NCBI GenBank assembly: GCA_008921705.1
Contig: VFFE01009197.1
Coordinates: 1,774,716 to 1,838,715, forward strand
Source: Burhinus oedicnemus
Lineage: Eukaryota; Chordata; Aves; Charadriiformes; Burhinidae
DNA length: 64,000 nt
Direction: 5' to 3'
The position numbers and the translations under genes were made by a program. Positions 12,994 through 25,900 of this stretch are shown here, piece by piece (position 1 is the stretch's first letter; every line of letters starts with the position of its first letter). The notes below the pieces were generated by a model, which was not told the DNA's origin, did no database searches, and was given only the letters and a program-made list of their open reading frames with translations.

Positions 12994-13628
12994 CAAGTTA
13001 CTAAATTTTAGGAAACAACTTCCTGGTTTAGGAGCAGGAAATCTCTACAGCATTATCAGGGTTAATATAACATATTTTTAAAAGACTCAACTTACCTGTA
13101 AAGTAACACAGTAGAGATAATATGCAGTCACAAAATAACTGTGTCTAACTTCTGAAGCTATCTTGAGCAAAGGCAGCAAATCCTTTTAAGCTAATTGAGA
13201 TGTATACTCCAGGGTACTGTCTTTCAGTTTATAATATTACCGTAGAAAGCTTCGATTGCTTCTCTTACTGTTGTGGGTAGTCTATTATGTTGACAGAACT
13301 ATGCAGTTGGTATCCAAAGACAGTCTCAGACCCATTTCAGATGATGCAGTTCAGGCTGTGGTGGGAGAAATATGGACTAAACCTACTGGCATTTTTTTTA
13401 GACACTGCATTTTATTTATTGCTTTTTTTAATTGAAATACTGTTCTAAAACGAGTTCTGTACAGGCTTCAGCTGTCAGTTTAATACTAAAGTTAAGTGCA
13501 ATACTATAAAAAAACCAGTTCAGTTGGTAGGCTTTTAAGCCATAGCCTATTAGAACAAAAGTTTATTAATTTATATTTTATTCCTGTTGTTGATAGTGAC
13601 TTAAATCCTACTTATAAACACCTTGAGA

Positions 13629-13634
13629 AATAAA
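13629..13634 (+). terminator. Candidate proximal poly(A) signal AATAAA
   Basis: Canonical hexamer about 640 bases after the HDAC11 stop codon. Its downstream GU content is modest, so use is uncertain. Confidence 0.35.
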
Positions 13635-14727
13635 ATATGAAATGCCTTTGGCTCCATATGCAAATGAGCCGTAAGGGCTCAGCATTAACAGTCTAGTTTC
13701 TGCCTCTTTTAAAATGAGGCCCGCATATAAAAGGCAATAGTTACTATGCATTGTAAATCAGAGTAAAGAAACTACAACAAAATGAAAACTGATTTTAGAG
13801 TTCTGAGAATTCTTGCAGAAAATATTATGTAGAAATGTAGGGTATCTTTTATTATTGCCAGCTTGTCATGTATAAAACAGTGAAGAGTAAATTTTGATTC
13901 TTTTTTCCCCCAAATACTGCTGTGTTTTTGCACTTGCTCAAAGAGTAATGGTACTCATAGTTGCAGTCAGAGTTGGTAACCAAGTTGTTCATATTTACAG
14001 ATAAAAATATAGTGAAATTTCTACATTAAGTTAATGTGCTAACTTTATATGGGAGCTTGTTGGAGGATTTGGGAACAAAATAGTGTATTCAAAAGCAAAT
14101 TCAGTACACTAACTGTAAATTTGGTTTTATTTAAGTCGGTATATTTTGCATTAGGTGCTGTTTGTAGCAATGGGTCGTAAGCTTACTAAACTGTATATTT
14201 TGCAAGAGCTTTTTTTAACTTCCAAGTATTCACAGATTTGTAGTACAAGTTTCATGTCATGTATAGGTTTGAGCCTTTCTATGAAGAAACACCAATATTT
14301 TCCTTGTAGTGCAATTGGTGTGTAAGCTGTTTAAGGAATGTTTAATTCCAATTGGAACACTTACCTCACTTAGTGTTAATTTCTAGATTGATGGGGTTTG
14401 TTAATTGTAAGAACTTGCACAATTGCTATAAATATCTGCTTTAAAACAGATTTGACATATTGCACTAATCTTGAGTTGCAACACTGTTATTAAAAAGCAC
14501 TTTTAAATTTCTTAGTAGAAGGACCATCAGAGTACAACTAATGTCAAAATTTATTTTTTCTATACAGTCTGATGTTACTGAAATATGTTGTTATTCTTTC
14601 ATATAATTTTTATAAAATTATAAATTACATTTCTATAAACTAAAACCCTGTCGTAGTACCATGTGGTCTTTTCCAAAACATTTTCTGTTTGTGTTAACAT
14701 GTTTATATTATTTTTCCCTCGGTGGAG

Positions 14728-14733
14728 ATTAAA
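14728..14733 (+). terminator. Candidate distal poly(A) signal ATTAAA
   Basis: This common variant hexamer is followed by TGTTGACTG and a T-rich stretch. It lies just before the first CR1, about 1.7 kb after the HDAC11 stop. Confidence 0.4.
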
Positions 14734-14966
14734 ATGATGTTGAACAATGTTGACTGATTTTTCTTTTCACTTCGCATGTATCTCACTTGTCAAAAGCTTT
14801 GAATGGAACAGTTTATTGAAAAGACAAGAAGATGTGGTTTTCATACTTAAAACGTAACTGAAACTGCAGTGAGTCGTAAGGGTGAATAGTATAAGGTTTG
14901 TCACCAGCGGATGACTTCTCTGAGAGTTAATGTATTAACCTCTTAAAGTGAGCCTGGAAGTTTTCA

Positions 14967-15620
14967 CAGAATCACAGGGATTGGAAGGGACCTCTGGAGA
15001 TCATCTAGTCCAAGCCCCCTGCCAGAGCAGGGTCACCTACAGCAGGTTACACAGGACGGCGTCCAGGCAGATTTGGAATGTCTCCAGAGTCAGAGACTCC
15101 ACCACCTCTCTGGGCAGCCTGTTCCAGTGCTCTGGCACCCTCAAAGTCAAGAAGTTCCTCCTCATGTTTAGATGGAACTTCCTACGTTCATGTTTGTGCC
15201 CGTTACTTCTTGTCCTATCACTGGGCACCACTGCAAAAAGACTGGTGCCATCCTCCTGGCACCCTCCTTTTAAATATTTATGGGCATTGATGAGATCCCC
15301 CCTTTGAGCCTTCTCTTCTCCAGACTAAAAAGCCCCAAGTCCCTCAGACTTTCCTCCTAAGAAAGATGTTCCAGTCCCCTAATCATCTTTGTAGCTCTCT
15401 GCTGTACCATCTCCAGCAGTTCCTTGTCCTTCTTGAACCAGGGAGCCCAGAACTGGGCACACTAGTCCAGATGCGGCCTCACTAGGGCAGAGTAGAGGGG
15501 GAGGATAATCTCCCGTGACCTGCTTGCCACACACCTCTTGATGCATCCCAGGATGCCATTGGCCTTCTTGGCCACAAGGGCACATTGGTGGCTTATGGTC
15601 ATCCTGTTGTACTTTTTAAG
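14967..15620 (-). mobile_element. CR1 LINE, 5'-truncated, with the end of ORF2
   Basis: On the minus strand this reads as a CR1 3' portion. It contains diverged reverse-transcriptase ORF2 C-terminal sequence (motifs such as [12 protein letters not shown] and LPREVVES), then the 3' UTR, ending at the complement of CACAGAATCACAGG. The ORF2 remnant is broken. The whole piece is about 650 bp of a full ~4.5-kb element. It lies just beyond the probable HDAC11 3' UTR. Confidence 0.92.
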
Positions 15621-16881
15621 ATGTCATCATAGGGGGTTAAAGTAACTTTCTAGTTCCAAGTTACATTCCTTTACCTATATTGTAACTCCTATTTTAAGTA
15701 TTTTATTGTTACAGGTATTAAACTGTAAACTAAACTTCTGTTAAGGCTGCAATAGTTTGTTAGAGGTCTCTTTTATAAATCAGTATCTTTTCAGAGTGAA
15801 CTAAACATTTGCAGAAGAGCCTGCTAACTTTCAGACTTGTGTCAAATTTGCGACTGTTAAACAATGGACATACTGACTGCATTTTCAGTGTTCGTTATAA
15901 AGTTAGAATTGGTAAACAGACAACTCCTGCTTCATTTTTTTTTTTCAAAAATTTTAATTTAGTGTAGTATTTGTCTTGGTGGTTAAAACCAAAAGATTAA
16001 TTTCTACACATTAAGAAACTATTCCAAGATAAATGTGTACTGTTTTTCAAAAAGAAGTGGTGAAACTTTTTCTAAGTTGAATTTAGACCACACATATTAC
16101 ATGATTCATAGTTCCTATACTGTTATCGCTAGGCAAAGTTCCCTGAGACTTTCATCATGGGAACCTTTCCTTGACCTACCACCATCAAAATTTTTAGCTT
16201 TCTTTTGTAGAATGCAAAGACCTATGTAAGTCTGCTAGGACAACACCATGTAGTTGCAAATTTTGTGGGGAAAAAGTGTGGAGTTTTGCGGTTTTGGGGT
16301 TTTTCTCTTAATTGCAGCTGTAACTATAAAATCCTCCCATAAAAGGAAGGTGTGTTTCAGAACTGATGCCCTAACTTACAACCAAAAAACTATTTTGACG
16401 AAAGACCTAGTAAGTCGTGTCTCTCATGATAAGAGACGCTAGTTTTGACTCAAATTGCTTAAGCAAGAAATAGTGAGGATTGTTCAATAGCTTACAGTTA
16501 ATGTATGAACATACATTTCTTGTTAGTCGTCCATGTGTGAAATGCATTTAAAAAATAAACTGAAGAGTTGGTGTTTTCATCTATTTGATTTTACAGTCGG
16601 TGCATCGAGCTCCAGCCCTCCTTACCTCTGTTTGACAGTCGACACACAGTCTAGAATGTGGCATGAAAAACACTGGGTGTTGTGGTCGTAGCCTTAGCTG
16701 ACTACATCTTAGCTTTAGGTGGTAATACCAGTCTCTTTCAAACTGAAGGTATGATTGTTTGTTTGTTTGTTTGACTTTGATGGTTTTTTTGAACACCCTG
16801 CATTGCGAAGTCCCAGGCTTGCATCATGAATACAAGGAAGAATTTGGGAAATGCTGCAGGCAGACAGCTGTGATTTTTTTC

Positions 16882-16913
<32 letters not shown>

Positions 16914-17337
16914 GATTACAAAAACTAACTGGTAGACAGTTTATTGGGGGGAGGCATGGGGGGAGGTAATGCTTATGTTTGGTGAGTAATAAATGTCCAC
17001 GCTCCCAGATTCCCTACTCCTTGCTGCTCCTCGCAACTTGAGGAACCTAATGATGCTGAAACTGTTCCTTGATACCTTCTGGTCCTACTACCAGAGTAAG
17101 CTGTTCAGCAGTATTCTGCCTTCTCTTGCACATACAACAAGGCACATGATTCTTTTCAGTGCTGGCTGCATATGTTTTTTGTGGTCTGTGAAGGACCGCT
17201 TAGGAATTTCTTGTACTTTAGAAGTTGTATAATATAATTATGTCGTGCATGCAACATAGCCACATTGGGGACGACACTCTCTGACAAAGGGAGAAGTTAT
17301 GAAGTTGGTAATCTTGGATCTAGACTTTGCTCACACC
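15621..17337. other. Non-coding interval
   Basis: AT-rich with no gene recognised. It contains an AATAAA at 16554-16559 followed by GT/T-rich sequence, a (GTTT) run near 16,756-16,771 and the A26 run at 16884-16909. Confidence 0.6.
16884..16909 (+). repeat. Poly(A) run, 26 bases
   Basis: Uninterrupted A26 followed by GAGAGATTAC. The sequence just upstream shows no recognisable processed gene or SINE, so it is listed only as a homopolymer. Confidence 0.9.
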
Positions 17338-17413
17338 TTGCCCATGGCAGGGGGGTTAGAACTAGATGATCCTTAAGGTCCCTTCCAACCTAAACTATTC
17401 TATGATTCTATGA
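17338..17413 (+). mobile_element. CR1 LINE 3' end fragment
   Basis: This short + strand remnant begins near GCCCATGGCAGGGGGG, continues through GGTCCCTTCCAACC and ends in the CR1 octamer tail TTCTATGATTCTATGA. Only the extreme 3' UTR is retained. Confidence 0.88.
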
Positions 17414-19699
17414 AGGAGCTTGCTGAGTTCAGAAAACTGCAGGGTCTAGGATCTTGGTGCTGTCTGCTGTGCCAGTGTTGGAATAATTGAAAATCTTCCT
17501 TCAAGAAAACTGCAAGCCCTTGGTGAGGAAGAAGCTTCCCTTGCTATCTTTGCCCGATGGAAGATGATCTTTCTTGTTCCTCCTGGCTGATTCTGAAATG
17601 CAGAGCATATCAGAAGCAATAATAAAGCGATGCTGTGTCCTGAACTTGCCTTGGATTTAGCACAGGTTGTGTATTCCCCAGCCATTCTAGAGACAAGCTT
17701 CCAAATTGTTCAGTATGTGCCAGCCTTTAGTTTAAACTTTAAATAGGTGTGACTTTCAGTTTTTTAGTCTTTCCTTGATGCTTTTGGTAATCTCTTAGAT
17801 TTCCCATCCTGTGCTCATCTAATTTCCATCCTTTATCTTATCCTTTATGCAGACCATTTTGCTACAACCAGTCACTTTTTACCAAAGATCAATAGAATTA
17901 ATTCCTTCTAAAAAGAGATGATGTCTTGGTAAGCTGTATGAAGGAGTAATTCCCGTTACTGGTCCTGATTTTCTCCTAGGCTTACCGTGGCAGTGGGAAC
18001 AGGAGGTTGGTTTTGCTCAGTGCCTGACTCAATGCAAGTATGGTACTGACCTGTAGATGATTCTTAGGACAAAGTAACTCCTGCCCTACTTTCCTACAGC
18101 CTTTTGAACATGCAAAAATACTGTGTGCTGCGTTGACTTCCTGAAACTAAATTCAGCATACTGTGGCAAGACAAAAATGCTGTTTTGATTGAAAAGATTG
18201 ACTAGGCATAGGAAATGACTGTGGTGGGGCTGTGGTTCTGACTTACCAGCCTGATGCAGTTCTGACCTCCCTCCCTACAGCTTATCTGAGATTGATCTTC
18301 TGGTTGGAGATGAATTAAGTACAAAAATGATGAAAAGACTGCCAGTAATGTTAGGCACATCTTGTGTTACCAGTCCTGCAGTATTCTGTTTTGCCGGGGC
18401 AGTGGACTGTGCAGCCATGGCACACTTCCATAAATTATTTCTTCCTTCAAAAGTAATATTACAGATAATTAGTTAAACTATTTGTTGTCAGATGTGAGGC
18501 TAGTTATATATTTCACTAACAAGATCCAAACTCTTATTCTATTTTGCAGCTGAGAGTAGCCGTCCGTTGAGCTTTACTGGAACTGATTATCTTTATTCTG
18601 GAAATGCATGTTTGATTTGTATATTACAAAAAAAAAAGAGAGAGAAAAGGGAAAAAAATGTATTCTAGGCCAACCTAAAATAATGCATCCTGTCTTTATA
18701 GTCTTAAATTTAGTCTCTAGTAGACTTACAACAGATTGCAATGCTCTGTAAGAGCAAAGAGATGTCTCCTTTTTTCCCACTTTTGACACCTAAGAAAGAT
18801 TGTAATTTATCCTGTTAGTTAAAAGCTTGTCATTTGTGCTGTGATTTTTTTTTGCCCTTGTATTGGCTACAGGTACAGAAGAGGGCAAAACAGACTTAAG
18901 GTCTATTAGACCTAATAGACTTCTGGTCTATTTAGGTCTGTAGCGGAGATGAGATGAGGAAACTGAACATTTCCTAAAGAAAAAGCTGCAGCCGGCTCGC
19001 TGCTTCCCCCGCATGTGATGCTGGAGCTGCAGCCAGCAAGAGCCTCTTTGCTTTTTGTATGACTGAAGCAGAATCTTTCCTGGTACATGTAGGTATCAGC
19101 ATATTTATTTGCCGCTTCCATATATTGTATGCTTGCTTCTATCTCTTTCCAGTGGCAGGTACACACAGCAACTTCTGTTGACAGTTGTTTGTGTTTCAGG
19201 ATGAGCAGCTCAATAGAGTCCCGGGTCGGAAAGAGATGTTTGATTGCTACCTGAGTAGAAGTAATTCATAATAGCTTCTTCAAGAATGGAAACAGAATCT
19301 GATTTTAATTTGATTCCTTTAAAAATCAAAACAATTTGACAAATATCAGAAGTACATGTGTTTTGGTTTTTTTATGTGGGACCTCAAAAAACTAGTTGTC
19401 TGATAGTTCTTAATTTCAAGATGTTATGATTGTCTTGGAGTATTATTGTAAATTAGCTGAGGTAGTCTTTGCCAAGACTCCATCCTGTGATAATCACAGC
19501 AGTGCAGATTAATGGAAAGCAGAGGGGAAAAGGCACAGCTGCAGGTGACATGATGTGACTGCTGTATAATCAGTTTCATGATAGCACTGGTTTGGCTTAG
19601 CAGAGGCAGTAACAGTGTCATAAGACACAGCCCTGCTTGTTGCTCTGTGGACATAAGCAAGAGGGTGAAGTTCTGAAGCAGGTTCTAAAGATTCTAATT
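17414..19699. other. Non-coding interval
   Basis: No gene recognised. It contains a compact inverted-motif cluster of AGAC/GTCT at 18891-18940 (see findings). Confidence 0.6.
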
Positions 19700-19969
19700 C
19701 ACAGAATCACAGGGGTTGGAAGGGACCTCTGGAGATCATCTAGTCCAAGCCCCCTGCCAGAGCAGGGTCACCTACAGCAGGTTGCACAGGATGGCATCCA
19801 GGCGGGTTTGGAATGTCTCCAGAGTCGGAGACTCCACCACCTCTCTGGGCAGCCTGTGCCAGTGCTCTGCCACCCTCAAAGTCAAGAAGTTCCTCCTCAT
19901 GTTTAGATGGAACTTCCTACGTTCATGTTTGTGCCTGTTACCTCTTATCCTATCACTGGGCACCACTGA
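19700..19969 (-). mobile_element. CR1 LINE, 5'-truncated copy
   Basis: Minus-strand CR1 covering the 3' UTR and the last ~60 codons of ORF2. It is very similar to the copy at 14,967 (about a dozen differences over ~270 bp by eye) and belongs to the same subfamily. It is truncated at the complement of GGGCACCACTG, where AT-rich sequence takes over. Confidence 0.92.
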
Positions 19970-22900
19970 AAAAATTCCTATTTATTATAATATTATAAAT
20001 ACTTATAGTGATATCACAGATGTAATATATAATATATATTTATAACATTATAATTGTTTATTGTAATATTTTATTTATTTATTCTAATTCCTAATTGTTT
20101 ACTTTTTCCAGAACAGTTTAAATGTAATTATTTGAACATCGTGAGATTGGAGGGGTTTTTTTCTTTTCCTTTTAAAATAAAATTATTCTTATAGATTCTA
20201 TAAGAAAAGTTTTAAAAATGGCATTATAAGCATTGGCCAGAGCTCAGCTACAGTGTAGAGGAGAGCTTGGGCGCAGGCTATGGCTCAGGCGTGCCAAGGA
20301 GTATTGAACTGTGTCTGGCTGCCAGAGGCAGCCGCAGCCCGTAGGCAAGGCTGGCTGAGAACGCCTCTCACCAACGGGCATCCACTTCTGGTCTCTGTAA
20401 CAGAAACGTTGATGAGATTAGCCTTTTCTGGATAAATTTTTTCAGTTTCATGGTATGCTGTGTCTGAAATTGATTCTGAGAATAATTGTCTTTATCTTGG
20501 CCGCTGTTTCTCAAAGTTGCCTTTTGTTAATTAAAAAAAAACCCAAATAAAACCCCAAACAAACAAAACCAAACCCCAAACTTCTAGGCAACTTTGTATG
20601 AGCAGTGCTATATGTAATCCAGGAACTATGAGAAAGTACTGTGAGGATTTTTACTTAGGCATGCAGTTAAATAATATACTTAAAGCTATTGCTACCATGT
20701 TAAGACCAGAGAACAAAATTCTACAAACAGAAATTGGATGTACTCACAGCCCAAAGAAATATCACCTGATGAGATTATAAAGCCAGACTAGAATTGGCAA
20801 CCAGTAAGTACTGAAAATCAAATGAGTTGTTTTAGATGGTAGATATAAACAAGACTGTACAAAAACAAAGAAGTCTGGGAAGGAGAAAAGCCAAAATTCG
20901 GCTTTCATTCTTTCTGGTATGCAGTATCATCAGGTCTGTAAATGATGCTAATCCTTTGTCTCTTTTTTCTTTTTTTCTTTTTTTGCTTTTTCCTATTACT
21001 GTTTCCAGATGTAAACACGGTGTCACAAAGATGCAGTTTTGGAGTGGAAGCCATATTAAAAGAGCCATGTTTTAATTTCTGGAGGGAAAATCACCCCAGA
21101 TTTGCTTCCCAGGTGGTTCCCTCCAATTCCTCCTTATCTTATGTATACTGACCTATAAACACATCAAGTTGTAAGACAGCAAAGTAACTCTTCACTAACT
21201 CAAATAATAGACAAAGGTAAACAAAGCAGTGTATCTCAAGCCAACTTTCCTGGTGATTTCTTCTATTTACTGTTCATAGTGTTAGAAAGCTTTAAGAGTT
21301 CCCAGTTACGAGTTACATTTTTAATGCTTTTGGCAAGTTGGAAACACCTGAATTGTTTCAAACTTCATTCTTTCACTGATCTGTAGACTAGATGCCTGTT
21401 TTACCTAATCCTGAATTAAGCACAAGTTTTACGAGTAACACAGTAAAAACTGTAGTATGACAGAAAAATAAGTACAATATGCAGTGGCTATGTTAAAAGG
21501 CAAGAGAAATCTTTTGTGTTTTCTCTAGCCTGCATTCATTTACTCTTTAGGGAGTAGGATATTGAAACAAAACCAGTGAGGGAGAGAGCTGTAGAGGTTC
21601 CGCGCTCTATCAAGGTTTCACACTGTTCATTGTGATTAGATACAAGGCCATATGCTGATAAATTAATTTGGAAACTGTATGTAACTGTAGCTTGAACACA
21701 ACTCCATATAATTCCTAATGCTACATCAGTGGTATCTGCTGCTAGGGATAATTTTCCCGATATTGTCATAAAAATCCAAATACTCCATAGTCTGGTTTCA
21801 TTTGGTTAATAAAAGTACAAACTGTATTTCTAGGCTGGTTAAGTAGAAAAACTAATTCAAAGAAAGATATGCTGTGGGGGAAAAAAAAGCTATCTAAAGA
21901 AAGATGACATTTTTCTGAATGTATAGTTTGCAAAGCTGTAAGATAAGGATAAAAAGCAAAGCTTGATTTAATGCTATTTAAAAACTTTTTCCAGAATTCT
22001 TGCTTGCTCGCAGATGCTGTGTGTCAGTAGCAATTATAGCGTGCTATATGTAGGTGTTGAAGACCGGTGCATGGCTATACAAGAAGGACAGTACATTTCC
22101 TAAAGTGCTACAGCGGCAGATAACTTCTGCTGCATTTTACATGGCAAGCAGTGTAAGGCCCACTTCTCCGCTCCGTATGCAAAGAATCTTTGTAACTTGG
22201 TCACAAAAGCTGGCTATTTTATCTAGATCAGTTTTTTCCTGCATCTGTTTGCGCGTGTCTTATGCCACCCATGGAACTTGAGTTCTGCACTATCTTAAAT
22301 AACGGTCAGAATGCAACAGCAGCCGTAAAGATGAGTGTCCTATGGTACTCATACATCAGACCACCTCACCAGTTATTTTGTGAATTAATCTGGGTTTGTA
22401 CAGTATTTCTAGGCAGGCGTTTTCTTACAGGCCAGCAAGCAATGTGGCTATGGGTCTGAATGCTGCAGCTCGTTGAGTAGTGTTGAGTGTGGGGAATGTA
22501 CTTGAAGGTTATAATCTCATAGTTACTGTAAACTGAAAATTGAATACACTGCAACGCCAAAATAATGATGGTTATTAACCACTGTTCAAACAGTAGCAGC
22601 ACTTTAAGAAACAGTGAACTGTCTGAATGAACAGTTAAGATGTCTTATTGGATTTGCAAAAACAAAGGCTAGATGATAGCCTCATTTTATAGAAGTTCTT
22701 GGTTTATAGAGGAAGAGGTAGCACAACCAACCACTGTTAGCCTTTTCATTTCGGTGCTTGTTGTTTCATATGTGCAAATTGTTGTTCATTCCGTCTGCTC
22801 ACGAAAATGTTGTTTGCACAGCCCGACAGCATATGCAGCGCCGGAATGTGGAAGGTGAGAGTTGCAGTATAAATGCGTAGCCTTCCGTGCCAGCATGCTG

Positions 22901-25900
22901 ATTGAATTAAAGGCTCTCGTGAAGTGTGGCAGCAGCAGTGCTGATGAACTGCAGACGTGGTTCTTTAGAGCTGACTGCGTTTGCTTGAGAACAATATTAA
23001 GAATTCAAAAAGTTTACCTTATTTTGACCTTAGAAAAGTAAATATGTATGCCTGGAAGTTAACAAGCTGTAATAGAGATCTGTTCTTCTCGATTTGCTTG
23101 CAGTAATTCTATCTTATTTTTAAATACCTGAGGCTCTTGATGTAATGGATCTACACAGCTTGAGAAACAAAGCTGAGTCACCAAATGAAGAAGGCAATAA
23201 ACTGCATTCAAAACCATTGCCATCTGGTTTTTTATATTCCTCCTCATTAAAACTGGAAAGCTGATTTTTTCCAAATGCTGCAATGAAAATTGGGCATTCC
23301 TGTGTTGTAGAGTGGCCATTTTCATGTTGTTCACAACTAGAGAATGATACATGCTGTCTCCCTTTCACACTCCTTACGCAAAGAATTTGAGGAAATTTAA
23401 ATGACGCATTTTCTGGGTACAGGTAAAAACCAAAGACTAACCTTTTATATTTCCATAGAGATGACCAGTCCTGACTTAGGCCCCACCTCATGTAGTCTAA
23501 AACAAATAACTACATGTGGTGCACTGTTATCTGAATGATTTGTTATTAAGGTCAATTTTATTAAAAATAAAAAATGGGAGGGGTAGGCAAGATATGGTAG
23601 TTGTAAAGAAATGCAGTTTGTAAGCTTTAGTTCACATCCAAGTCCTTTCCCAGCTAAGGGCAAGGAATATTTCAGCTGAGATATGGACAATGTAAACCTA
23701 TAAAGAATTGTCAAGGTCAGTGCTAACAAAGTTGGGCCTGATTTATTGTGCATTTCTCCAACAAGGACAGTGTTTAGAGGGTTGGATTTGATTTAGTTTT
23801 CACCACTGAGGTATTGCAAGGGGAAAAAAACCCCACAACTCAACAAATTACCATACTGTGGATGTGATGAAATCAGTAGCGCTCACGCAACAGAGATATG
23901 CTCCTTGTTTCTTTTTTTTTTTTTTTTTTTGAGGAGTGCTCAAAGACCTTGAAATTTTACAGAGTCTGGGAGATACAGTCTTTTAGCACGCCTCAGTAAA
24001 ATGCCATCTCTGAGGTGCACACTGCTTCCAGGCTGGATGACATTACTGTCCCTAGAGAATGCACACACACCTCCTCACGCTGTGCTCGCAGCACCTGAGG
24101 AGAGTAGCCTACGGCGTTTGGGAGGTGGGTGCCATCCTGCTGGGGACACGCAACATGGTGCTTTGGGGGGCACTTGCAAACGCGGAGGTAGACTTTTTTT
24201 CTATAATGCTCAGCAATGTTTTAAATGACTGTACAGGGAATCAGAGGGTCACCTTAGTCATCAGGAACAGTTTGAGGTTTGCAGCAGGAGTAATATCCAG
24301 ACATATATTTTAATGGTAGCTCACCTCGGGGAGAATAATAATACCATTGCTCACTCTTGAGCTGCGACTGCTCATCTGTGCTGTCTAGAGGTGGAAAGTC
24401 AACAGCCCTCCACAGAGGCAAGACCCAGAGACTGGCAGCTACTGAAGCTTCTTTTATGGTTGAAGCTGATTATTCAAAATGCTTAGAAATGTTTTAGTTT
24501 TTGTTTGTTTTTTAATATTTCCCTTCCATTGTTGGCAGCGGCTTGGGTTTACCGAACTGGACTGCTGGGGTACTTAGGGCTCTGGTTGTGTTTCATTTCT
24601 TTCTGCCTCTGCTGCAGCTGTTGTGCAGTTCATCCACTTAAGAAGGATTGGAAAAGATTTTGCAAATCATGGGGCTGGCTCAGTTCTTCCTTTGACTATT
24701 TGGAAGAATTCCACTGAGAATAAAATTGTAGATCTGAAAAAAATATGCTGCTTTCGTAATGATACTTCCCCTGATTCTATGGAAATCCTTTGCTTTTCTT
24801 TTGCACTCTATATGGGTGGTTTTCAAGCTGTTCTTCAATGTCATCAACTAGGAGTCAGGTCATTTTAGTAACTTAACACATAAATGGGTGAATACTATTT
24901 GTGGAAGTTACTCTTTGAAAGTTCCTGTGTGTTACCAGATATGTGGTATCCTGCTGTGCTTTAACTGGGTTCCTCTGCTGCACATAATCTCTATGTTATA
25001 TGAACAAATCAGTGCACAATTCTTTGCAAAAGATGTAATTGTTAATCTTTAACTGTCTGTAAATGGAGTGAAAATATGCCTAGTAATATAGAGTATCACA
25101 AAAACGATAGAAAAGACATAGCCATCGCAGGGGGTGAGCAGTTTGAGTCTGACAGCTGGCAAGGTTTTGTCCTATCAATAAATAACTCATTGAGGAAGAG
25201 TGAGGCCACAAATCCCAGAAACTAATTTTTTTTATTGGAGGTCTTTGCAGAGGAAACTTGGTCTGACCTATATAAATAACGTACGAATTTCAACAAGCCA
25301 TTTTATGTTAAAAGATATTTCGTCTATTCACACTTACTCATTAAGTGTAGAGCTGTGTAGCAGGTGACCAAGATGCAAAAGTCTTTTTTGGTATTTCTTT
25401 ACAAACTAGCAAAAATATATATTAAAAAAAATATATATATTGGGTGGGAAATACCAATTTCCTGAGTGGGAATTTTAGAGGTTTTCATGAAAGATAAGAG
25501 GGAAAATCCTGATAAAAGTCAGTGATTTTCTTAATATTCTTACATATTTAAGTAATGTTGAAAATCCTCGCCTTCCATATCTTGGCAGTGGTACCTGCAG
25601 CACTTCTTTCCTAATTTAAATTGAATAATAGGAATATTAATTTACAAGCTCAATGCCTTTGTGTCTATATCTTCAAAAAATATAAAAGCCCTTCATAGAT
25701 CTAATATTACTCTGTCTTTGGTCCTTTGGAATGTAAAATCTTTCTTGGTTCATAAACCTGTCCACTTCTTATACAAAACCTAAAACAGAAAAGAGAATAT
25801 TATCCTAAGTTGGTCAAGACAGTATTAAACATCATTTTGCTGGTTAAAAGAAATTCAAATTAGAAAAAAAGACATTTAGAACAGGCTGACCTGGCTAGTG

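Larger units (their letters stand above)
12994..14760 (+). other. HDAC11: Probable HDAC11 3' UTR (end uncertain)
   Basis: AT-rich sequence follows the TGA with no coding potential and no recognised repeat until the CR1 at about 14,967. Candidate poly(A) signals are AATAAA at 13629-13634 and ATTAAA at 14728-14733. The second is followed about 20-30 bases later by a T/GT-rich stretch, which suits a cleavage downstream element. The UTR end is inferred and needs transcript evidence. Confidence 0.5.

Noticed and set aside
13702..13720. Near-palindrome GCCTCTTTTAAAATGAGGC in the HDAC11 3' UTR
   Set aside because: Short and AT-centred; no supporting context.
16800..16909. Processed pseudogene or SINE ending in the A26 run
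   Set aside because: No recognisable upstream gene or Pol III boxes and no clear flanking duplication.
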